DNA of 64,000 nucleotides, taken from the NCBI GenBank assembly GCA_964019135.1, contig OZ025260.1, positions 34,714,254 to 34,778,253 of the forward strand, in the 5' to 3' direction. The notes under the pieces were generated by a model, which saw nothing but the letters and a program-made list of their open reading frames with translations, was not told where the DNA came from and ran no database searches. The stretch comes from Arenicola marina (lineage: Eukaryota; Annelida; Polychaeta; Arenicolidae). Made by a program: the position numbers and the translations under genes. Of the stretch, positions 1 through 10,500 are shown piece after piece (the stretch's first letter is position 1; every line of letters begins with the position of its first letter).

Positions 1-144
1 CTGGTCAAATTGCTTCTGCGCAAAGGCGCTGACGTCAACGCCGCCAACAACGACCGCATGACGGCGCTGCGGCTGGCGGTTAAGAACAGACATGACGTCA
101 TAGCTGAGGAACTCGTGGCCGCAGGAGCAGATACTAAAGCCTGA
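1..144 (+). CDS. Ankyrin-repeat protein, C-terminal end (partial)
   Basis: Frame 1 is open from the window edge to a TGA at 142-144 and gives 47 residues. It holds about one and a half ankyrin repeats: LLLRKGADVNA is the end of one repeat, TALRLAV with the following helix is the next, and VAAGADTKA closes the protein. Ankyrin repeats are protein-binding scaffolds, so no specific function can be given. The 5' part lies outside the window. It converges on the SLC6 gene A, which is on the opposite strand. Confidence 0.8.
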   Translation: MVKLLLRKGADVNAANNDRMTALRLAVKNRHDVIAEELVAAGADTKA

Positions 145-243
145 GGGACGTGGTTGCGCTCCCGGCTCCTCTTCATATCCGGTTATTCAATATTTACACT
201 CAAGATGGACGCGTTCACCCTCTAGAGAGCGCCTGCACACCAT

Positions 244-249
244 AATAAA
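244..249 (+). promoter_or_regulatory. Poly(A) signal AATAAA of the ankyrin gene
   Basis: A canonical AATAAA lies 100 bases after the ankyrin stop codon and is followed by a T/G-rich stretch. It fits the 3' end of that transcript. Confidence 0.6.
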
Positions 250-290
250 TGGACACAAACAATAGTCACATAGTCTTGCTTTGTTTATGT

Positions 291-296
291 TCCTTT
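291..296 (-). promoter_or_regulatory. Possible poly(A) signal for SLC6 gene A
   Basis: TTTATT on the plus strand reads AATAAA on the minus strand, about 1 kb past the gene A stop codon. A nearer alternative is 607-612. Which one is used cannot be told from sequence. If the far one is used, the palindromic 20-bp array at 691-910 lies in the 3' UTR. Confidence 0.3.
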
Positions 297-690
297 ATTT
301 AATCTGGCATCCTTAGATTACACAGGTTGTTGATTACACTGGGTCACAGCCACTTCTTCTTCTTTGAAATATTGGTCATGTTACCGAATTGTTCCTTTCC
401 TATCTGGTCCATCCATTGACCTGATAGCAATAACCAGCATGATATAAAACGTCTTTCTCTTCCGTTTTCTCCAAGCGGCATTCGCACTCTCCCAACACGT
501 GTCGTACGTGTCAATGACACAATACTGCTGCATATTACAGAAATAAAAGCATAAAAGTGAATTTTAATTAGCACAGATTAGTACGTTTACTTTCAATTGG
601 TCAATGTTTATTTTGACTGTTACTACACTGCTAATATTTGACTATATCTGCACATAATTCCGCATAACAATTACGACGCGCAGTATAGAA

Positions 691-910
691 GGTATACCTG
701 TTATATAGCAGGTATACCTGTAATATAGCAGGTATACCTGTAATGTAACAGGTATACCTGTAATATAGCAGGTATACCTGTAATATAGCAGGTATACCTG
801 TAATGTAGCAGGTATACCTGTAATATAGCAGGTATACCTGTAATGTAGCAGGTATACCTGTAATGTAGCTGGTATACCTGTAATATAGCAGGTATACCTG
901 TAATGTATGC
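691..910. repeat. Minisatellite, 20-bp unit x 11
   Basis: Eleven units in exact 20-base register each begin with GGTATACCTG followed by a variable half (taatatagca, taatgtagca and similar). Every unit contains the palindrome AGGTATACCT or a one-base variant. It lies 3' of gene A. Confidence 0.95.
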
Positions 911-1292
911 ATTCGGTTTACCGTGTGGATATACTCGGGCTCCCAAACAAAAGGACCCATTGGAATTTAATAGAAATAGCGCGTTTCTGCATTGAAACAC
1001 ATGTTATTGTTAACGACGTAAGTATATCAACCATTACAATAGAGTACAAATAGGCGCAGTTTTGCAGTTTCCGGTAACCCCTATTACAGTCAAAACTATT
1101 GCGACACCACAAATGTCTACAAGACAAGGCCGCTCTTCCTGATCACCCGGAAAGTCACCCAGAGTAAGTAAGTTATATGTACGTTACATGTCTCAGCGGC
1201 AGCTTGCTCCGACCAACACAATATGAGCCGTGAACGACAATAGAAAACCACGTGCAGTCCATGCCATCAAAAAGAGTAGTTGCGTACGCGGT

Positions 1293-1565
1293 CTACAGCC
1301 TCGTCGAAGCCTCATATTCTGGCGGAGGTTCATTTCTGTAGTCGTACGCGTCATACTTGCCAAGGTCGCCGTTAGAGGGCGACCCGTAGCCTCCGTCCTC
1401 AATCTCGCCCTTAGACGGCGCCCCGTAGTCGCCATTTCTGGCGTATGGGCCGCCATCGTCAGTGACAAAGCCGGGATTGTCAGCCCCCTGGGAGTAGCGC
1501 CCCGTGCGGTACTCCGGGACAACTGGACCCCAGTCTGGTAGCGGTCGGAACATCTGCTTCCAAGT
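1293..1565 (-). CDS. Gene A exon e14: C-terminal tail and stop
   Basis: 273 nt including the stop, encoding [21 protein letters not shown], a Gly/Asp/Tyr-rich tail, PPPEY and a final STRL. PPEY fits the PPxY ligand of WW domains and TRL fits a class I PDZ ligand. Confidence 0.93.
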   Translation of the reverse strand, partial: TWKQMFRPLPDWGPVVPEYRTGRYSQGADNPGFVTDDGGPYARNGDYGAPSKGEIEDGGYGSPSNGDLGKYDAYDYRNEPPPEYEASTRL

Positions 1566-4500
1566 CTGAAAGCAAGAGAGGTTGAATCAGGTTAGTCATG
1601 GAGACAAAGCTCGGCGCTCACTTTAGACGGTGGGCCAGGGGCTTATCGATGGTCCTTTGCTCTTGCGATGTCTTCCACCCATGGAGGTGAAGGAGAGAAG
1701 AATATATTCCAAGACGGCGAAGGCTGAACATGTATTCTTGCGCCAAATCTACTCAAATAAGCGTTTTCGGGGCACAGGACGAATCAAACGGTATGTAACA
1801 TATATAAAAATTAATTTGTGTGCGTTTTAATGGTATTGATGGCGTAAATAGCGGCATTATATCCAGCTTAGGATCATATAGGTTTACTTACGTCTGGCGA
1901 TAATATGTGGATTCGGAGTTTTAGCATGTGACCATATCATTTATTGTTGCTCTCGTCTAACTCGCCATAATAGTGAACGTGAAGGTGACTCTTTGACCTG
2001 TTTTTCCCCGTTTCGACTGAACACAACCGGTGTGGCACGATATAGCCAGCCAGACTGAAATCGCCTTTTAATCAAATCAAATCTAACGTGAAGCGGTGTT
2101 TTCTTTGCTCATAGTCAGTATTGTTCGATAAACTGTTCTCGCCCTGAAAGAGTTAATCGATTATGCCTGAATACCGCCATTCCCATTCGGTAGACATCGG
2201 TGCTGTGAGGGGGGTTGGTAGGTCGACCCCACACCCCTTCCTTCACCTTGAGCCTTTGGTCTTGGTGCACAATGCACATCCTCGTGAACCAATATTCGTC
2301 TCCGATAACAAAAGACTGCGACAAACTTGTCTACGGCATCATGCGTTGTTCAAGAGTACAGGCTCCTATCGGGTTCATGATTAGCGTGAATCTGGCCTTG
2401 CCACTATCACGCACCTACCCTCCGGGGTTCAGAAATAGCGTATGAGACAGAACCACTGCTGTTTTAGTCTGGCCCGGAACTACGATAACGTGAGGGCTTA
2501 TCGCGGTCACTCTGCACTGGAGTGGCGGCAGTATTGTAACCACCGGTCAATTCTGACACGTATCTTTGACGAGATCTTGCACCGGTCAATTCTGACACGT
2601 ATCTTTGACGAGATCTTGCACCGGTCAATTCTGACACGTATCTTTGACGAGATCTTGCACCGGTCAATTTCGACGCTTAGTGTTTGGCAAGGTCTTGTAG
2701 CTATAACTTGAGCGACATGGTCAAGGAGCGGGGGAATTGCAAACCTTTTGAAGGCACAAAGAGCAAACTTTATAGTAAAACAAAACAGCCGCGTCGCCGC
2801 TTTACGTTGAAGATAACCAGCCGTATTTATCATATCCTCATAGACTACGCAATGGAATTTCGCACTTTCATTTTTATTGTCATACACATGGCATCTTTGA
2901 CTGAGAGGCTCTTCTATATCCTTTCCTGGCCTCGCTGCCGAGAAGCAATAGATGTCGCATTACTTTTTTAGATTAAGCATCATGGGACTATTTATCACTT
3001 AGGACGATGCTCTGGCCTTACGTCTGGCCTTATCTCCTACACTCACCATGATGTAACCACGTGGTCTGCAGTACTCGATGATGGCGGCCACGGGGATGCA
3101 GACAGTGGCCAGAGCCACCATCAGCCACCCCATGCCATCCGCCCACGCTGGGTACTCATACTTCCCGTCATACACCGCGGGGGAGTAGGATATACACATG
3201 TATATGAAGATAAACTGCCGAACAAAACAGAAACTAATATTCAAGAAAAAAACACCTAAATACTTGTTATTGTGCATGTCATTCAACTGCTGGTTGGGGC
3301 AAAACAAGAATGAAGAAAAAAAAAGCAGCTATGCCATAGTTTCCTCAGACGACTGCATCCAGTGTTTTAGATTATGATTGGGTCAATTAAAACATGTTAT
3401 TAAAAGGTCAATTGTAATCTGGGAAAGAAATGTGACATGACCCATAACTCTCATCAGTAATGAAATGACGTTAGATTCCATCAGCGGTATATACTGTTCC
3501 GAAGATTGAATATTACCATAACAGTGTGGGATGCAATGACATCACACGTCACCATTTTACGAGGGATAATACGACACATAATGTGTAAATTAATTAATCT
3601 ATTACCATCAATATCGGCATTTGAGTGACATGTAACATCATATTGAAGTACCTACCGCGAGCATTCCGGGGGTTATGACAACCCAGGTGGGGAACCAGTA
3701 GTAGTAAAAGCTAGCATTTATCCAACATCCCGTTCCAACCATCATCTGGACATCCTCCTTCATTTGGCGGAAGTCTGAAACAAGCATCTGCTTCATTCTC
3801 TCTCTCTCTCTCCCTCTTTCTCTCTTTCTCTATCTCTCACTATGAGGACGCAATAAAAATGATAAAAAAGGTAGTGTGCATACTTCGTCATGCATCATAT
3901 TGCATGATCATACATCATCAAATATTATCAACATTATCATATATTATCTTACATCATAATACATTATCATATATCATTATATATCCCCCATACATTATGC
4001 AATACATCGTCATGCATCATGGCAGATTATCATTATTAAGAATGACGAATGTACGCTTGGCATGTTAAATACTTTGGTGTGATTAGTTACCCAACCAATA
4101 AAGTTCCATGTTGCCATGTTCTATTTATATCATTTTAAATATAAGATGCCAAGTTGTACGCATCTGCACAAACGGTATCCATGGGATGAAGATTTTGGTT
4201 AGTAAAGAAACATGTCAAAGAGAGATGAAGCTGCAGCTCTGTACCGCTTATATTAATATATTTATTTACGAATATTGACATTACATTACTTATTTTATAT
4301 TTACATATTTTTACATATTGCCCCTGATCGATTAACTAATGTTTCATTCTAACAGAATGATTTTTTTGTTACAAAACATTTCCTATTTTCTGATCTTGTT
4401 ATTGCATCAATTATTGATTTTTTACATTAATTTACCTAATTTACTACTTAACAATACGTTACCGTAGATCCACGACAGTGCGATGACCTCACAAAGAGAG

Positions 4501-7500
4501 ACGATAATAAGGGAATATCCGGCCGAGTACCAGTCGAATAAATTCATCACATACACGCCCGCCTGCAAAACAACACGGCATTCTTAAAGCAAGCGTTTCA
4601 CCATATAACGCATACATTAAACATATCCAAGCAGATTGTAATTTAAATACTGAAAAAAACATTGACTTATTACCGAGTTTGTTACTAAGTAAACTGTAAA
4701 ATAACTCGAGTTTGCACTTTATTTAAAATAAATATCATGATACTGACCCTGGTGCATTGTGGGAGTCCAAGCAGGAAGAGTACAATGCAGAGGACGAGAG
4801 TGAGAATCGTCTTTGCATGTTTGTGTTTCTTGTGGAGGCCGAACGCGTCCGCCAGAGAAGTAATCACCGTCTCCATCATGGCAAACTGGGAGAGACGAAG
4901 TCAATGGCGACCATTAATGGTATGCAAAGCGAATCACAAATTATCTCCAAAAAATTAGGTTCTGGGTATGACACGTCAGTAGCGAATTAATAGGACTCTG
5001 AAAAAGGTTTAATCAAGTATATCCGCATTGTGTCTGCGCATATGATTCAGTATTTAAGTTATGGGGAAAAATATGGACATCAAGTTTACATATTTATGTT
5101 CATATTTGCTGATGTTGGCTACGTTGCATCAAACCATTTCAATAGCGTAGACGTTAATGTGAGTACCTGCTCATGCCAGTTAATTAGGGGCGTCATGTCC
5201 CAAAAACACCGTACAAATATTTGTTTACGCTTTTGTCTTATTATCCTGTGATATTATCGCTATGCAGGACTCAATAATCTAAGATTTGTTTAACAGTTTA
5301 CTAATATATTATGAATGCAGATTTGAATTAAGATGTGTGGCTCTTTACTAAATCCATTGGAGAATGATATGGTTTCGGTTATAGTGACATCCTTACCTGA
5401 CTGTCCAGACCCAGCGTGAGGATCATCAGGAAGAAGAGGATCGCCCATAAAGGCGCCACCGGCATGGTCGCAATGCCTTCTGGGTAAGCCACAAACGCCA
5501 AACCGGGTCCTATAACATTCATGATAAACACTTTGTCAGAAATTGAAAAACAACAGATTGAAAGACGCTTCTCATATACAGGGTCTCACTTTTAAATTAC
5601 TTCTAAATACCAAACGAATAGTGGATTAGAGGGGAGATGTTAGAATGCCACAATACTAAGAGCTGTCCTTACCGCTCTGGGCGACCTTGTCCACGTCCAA
5701 TCCGGTTATCTCTGACATGTATCCAATGACGGAGAAAATAACAAAGCCAGCAAAAATGCTTGTTCCGCAGTTAATAATGGCTACTAGAAGAGCGTCTCTG
5801 AAACATTTGAAAAATTAGATTTAAGCACTAAACTTCAAATCATTTTTTTATGTCGTATTCATTTAGTTCTATGGTCTAGATAGCAAATCATATCAGTTTC
5901 ATAAATTTTGCGATATGGCCTTGTGTGCAGTTTATACTACCTGTATTTCTTGACGGTTTCTAAATACTTAACGTTACCTTCTTGGCTACAATGTATAGAT
6001 TTAGCAAGACTACCTGTAGATGTTGTTGTGGAATCTGTTGTAACTGGCCATGGTCTGAAGGCCCCCGAACGCGATACCCAAAGAGTAGAATATTTGTATG
6101 GCGGCCGAGTACCAAACCTGAAAGATGGACAAACTCACTGGAACCGAGATAACTGACCATCTAGCAGGTTAATGACATACACCAATTTTATCGGGAGGAG
6201 GGTTTCGCGCGCGCGGAGGGTGGCGTTTCGGTTATTGGAACAGCTACTGTCTCGTCATCCATAATTGTTTCACTTTCCGTCAGTTGCTTCCAGGCGTAAA
6301 TTTGGTTTCAACTTGTTGTTTATTCTTGCGTCTCTCTCTTGCTCTCTGCTTTGTTATGCGCTTCCTATGTGCCCCTCGTACTATCACTCGCCATGTGGAT
6401 ATTGCCTGGTTCCTGACCAATCAGCACAACCCATATAGACCAGAGTAGTTCCAGTCCACATATGGTAGCGCCCTCCGGCGGGAGATTGTGCGCATTATTA
6501 ATGTGGCGGCCAGGGTTGACAACCGGGGGGATACACCCCGGCCAGGGGTGACAACTGGGGGGATACACCCCGGCCAAGGGTGACAACCAGTGGGATACAC
6601 CTCGGCCAGGGGTGACAACCGGGTTGATACACCCCGGCCATGGGTGACAACTGGGCGGACACACCCCGGCCAGGGGTGACAACCGGGCGGATACACCCCG
6701 GCCAGGGGTGACCACCGGGGGGATACACCCCGGCCAGGGGTGACAACCAGGGGGATACACCCCGGCCATGGGTGACAACTGGGGGGATACACCCCGGCCA
6801 GGGGTGACAACCGGGAGGATACACCCCGGCCATGGGTGACAACTGGGGGGATACACCCCGGCCAGGGGTGACAACTGGGGGGATACACCCCGGTCAGGGG
6901 TGACAACCGGGTTGATACACCCCCGCCAGGGGTGACAACCAGTGGGATACACCCCGGCCAGGAGTGATAACCAGTGGGATACACCCCGGCCAGGGGTGAC
7001 AACCGGGTTGATACACCCCGGCCAGCGGTGACAACCGGGGGGATACACCTCGGCCAGGGGTGACAACTGGTGGAATACACCCCGGCCAGGGGTGACAACT
7101 GGGGGGATACACCCCGGCCAGGGGTGACAACCAGTGGGATACACCCCGGCCAGGGGTGACAACCGGGGGGATACACCCCGGCCAGGGGTGACAACCAGTG
7201 GGATACACCCCGGCCAGGGGTGACAACCAGTGGGATACACCCCGGCCAGGGGTGACAACCAGTGGGATACACCCCGGCCAGGGGTGACAACCAGTGGGAT
7301 ACACCCCGGCCAGGGGTGACAAGGGGGGGGATACACCCCGGCCAGGGGTGACAACCGGGGGGATACACCCCGGCCAGGGGTGACAAGGGGGGGGATACAC
7401 CCCGGCCAGGGGTGACAAGGGGGGGGGGGGGATACACCCCGGCCAGGGGTGCCAGTCGGTGGTAGATATTGTTATTTACCGAGGGGTCCACCAGCTTGGC

Positions 7501-10500
7501 GACATCTGGCTTGACGTAGAAGAGGATTCCCTTGAGTGCCCCATCCAGAAAAGCGTTCCGGATACATAGTATGATGAGGACGGCGTAGGGGAACAGGGCC
7601 GTGAAGTAGACCACCTAGAGCAGACCAGCGGTCATACTAAGCAATCTGGATTCCCCGGCACGGGGACGTCATATAGCTATACGGGCGGCTTTTGACCCGA
7701 CATACAGGGCAAATTGTAATAATTGCATAAAAGTTAGCAAATAATATAAATAGATAAATAACCTTAATATATACATAAATATATACATATATACATATAA
7801 TTATATATATTTAAATATTTGTAGTTAAATAACCCTGTTATATATATATATATAATTAACTTTATGTATGTACAGTAGGTTATATCCAGTAGATATATCC
7901 AGTAGATAGTATATTTAGAGTAGATAGTATATTTACAGTAGATAGAATTCCAACCGACTATCTACTTTAAAGTTTATACTAAATATTAAAAACAAATCAA
8001 TAGTTATCTCCCATGCGACACGCGACGTCACAACTGTTTGATATATTGCAAGGTCACATATGGTGAGTGACTGGATTACCTTTCCAGATGACTTGACACC
8101 CTTGCACATACAGAAGAAGACGATGATCCAGGCCCCCAGCAAGGCCAGCACCAGCTTCCAGTTAAATTCAGTGTCCCCATCGTCTATGCCCTCCGAAATA
8201 TCGAGCACCTCCTCTCTGAAATATACATCCATGTAGATACATGTATGTGCTGTTGTACAAACGGTAAATTGGTAGCATATTTCATCAATGTTGCAGATAA
8301 CGGTCCACGCCATTGTTTAATGTGTTATTTCTGTCCCAGCAGACTTCTCAAATTTGGTACATCGAATAATTGCATTATGTTGAGTTTAGGAAATAAAGGA
8401 CAATTATATACAACATTTTCTTATAAAGGCATTAGTCATGCGTCATAGCACTTTAGGTTAAGCACGGATATATTTTTGCGCTAAAATAGGAGTAAGATAA
8501 CACCGAGTCGCATAATTTTCCGCTGAACTTTAATACAAACTTTTTCTTTTAAATCGACAAAAAGTAGTTCGATCGTGCAATGATGACCGATAATCGACTA
8601 GCCCCCATAAATTGGTTTTACCATTGCAAAGCCCTCTTTGCTTGAACCAAAAAGTATGCCCCCATTGCCACCCCTTTGGGATCAAAAGGCCAATCCCTTA
8701 ATAACATTGTGTAGGCTAATTACTGACGGCCGCTTGACTTATAAATGCATCTTTTTCATTGTCTTACATTAAGAGCCGTAAATAAGAACGTACTAGAAAT
8801 AATAATCGAAATACGAATCATGAATAAAGAAACTAAGTGCCGAACTTTTTCTGTGTTACTCACTCCCAGTACATGTGGGCTGATGTCATGGGGGTGGCAG
8901 TACAGTTGTAGAGGTATTCCAGGGTATTCGTCGGACCAGTGTCTCTCGTCATGTTGCACCACACCTCTGACCGAAGAAGTTATAAGTTATTCTAACCGTC
9001 AAAGAAGTGTCGCCTTCTATGCTGGGACAACCTACGTATACAACGCGATCACAATATTGAATATACAGTTATATCCACCAGTGCTCGCCTCCGTTGTCCA
9101 TAATCAGTACTGTGCCCGTCAGTACAGGGCGGTCACAGTAGAGTTCGAAAGGGGGGGGGCAAAGGGTATAAGCGTTCCTCGGGCTTAATTGGGCCTTTCA
9201 TTCCACCGTGAACTGGGACTGAGGAAAATAATTCTGCGTGAACTGGGAATGGAGTATTAGCCGACCGCCGTGATCAAGGATTTTCATTATTCGTGAACTG
9301 GGAATTTTGATATTAAATAACAGTGAATCAGGAATTATCAATTTAGTATCGTGTATCCGCCCTTCTATTGCATGCGGAGAGTTCTGCTTTTAATTCATCG
9401 TGACCTGGGAATAAAGAAATCTATTCTTCGTGATCCGGGAACACGAACCCCTCTTGCCCCCCCCCCCCCTACGGAGGTGATCGTGGTTATATCCAACGAT
9501 TCCGAGGGTGTTTCTTCTTAAAATGTAACAGTTGGCCACAGATCTTGACTCGAAAACGCTTGATTTATTTTTTCACCATTACATTAAATTGTAGACACGA
9601 ATTTATAATGAAAGATATGAAGACAACTGAAAGTAACTAAAACCACAATCCATAAGGGCTGTTTGTAAGTATGAATAATCAATACAATATCGATGACGGG
9701 AAGAGAATTGTATATCATGTAGTAGTCGGCTACTAAAGGGCTAACCTTTGGCTGTGAGTATCATGGAGTTCTTGGCTACTAAAGGGCTAACCTTTGGCTG
9801 TGAGTATCATGGAGTTCTTGGCTACTAAAGGGCTAACCGTTGGCCGTGTGCATGATGGAGTAGTTGGCTACTAAAGGGCTGACCTTTGGCTGTGAGTATT
9901 ATGGAGTAGTTGGCTAGTAAAGGCTAACCTTTGGCTGTGAGAATCATGGAGTAGTTGGCTAGTAAAGACTAACCTTTGGCCGTGAGTATCATCGAGTTCT
10001 TGGCTACTAAAGGGCAACCCTTTGGCAATAAGAATCATGGAGTAGTTGGCTATTAAAGGTCTAACCTTTGGCCGTAAGAATCACGGAGTCGTTGGCTAGT
10101 AAAGTCTAACGTTTGGTCGTGAGTATCATGGAGTTCTCGGCTACTAAAGGGCTGACCTTTGGCCGTGAGTATTATGAAGTAGTTGTCTAGTAAAGGCTAA
10201 CCTTTGGCCGTAAGTATCATGGAGTAATTGGCTAGTAAACACTAACCTTTGGCCGTGCGTATTATGGAGTAGTTTGCTACTAAAAGGCTAACCTTTGGCC
10301 GTAACAATTATGCAGTAGTTGGCTAGTAAAGACTAACCTTTGGCCGTGAGTATCATCGAGTTCTTGGCTACTAAAGGGCAACCCTTTGGCAATAAGAATC
10401 ATGGAGTAGTTGACTAGTATAGACTGATCTTGGGCCGTGAGTATCATCGAGTTCTTGGCTACTAAAGGGCTAACCTTTGGCCGTGAGTATCACCGAGTAG

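Noticed and set aside
6365..7614. Long ORFs of 329 and 397 aa on the minus strand
   Set aside because: They are produced by the 32-bp array, which lacks stops in three frames; only 7480-7614 is a real exon (TM5).
8745..9188. 147-aa plus-strand ORF
   Set aside because: Overlaps gene A exon e4 in antisense; a shadow.
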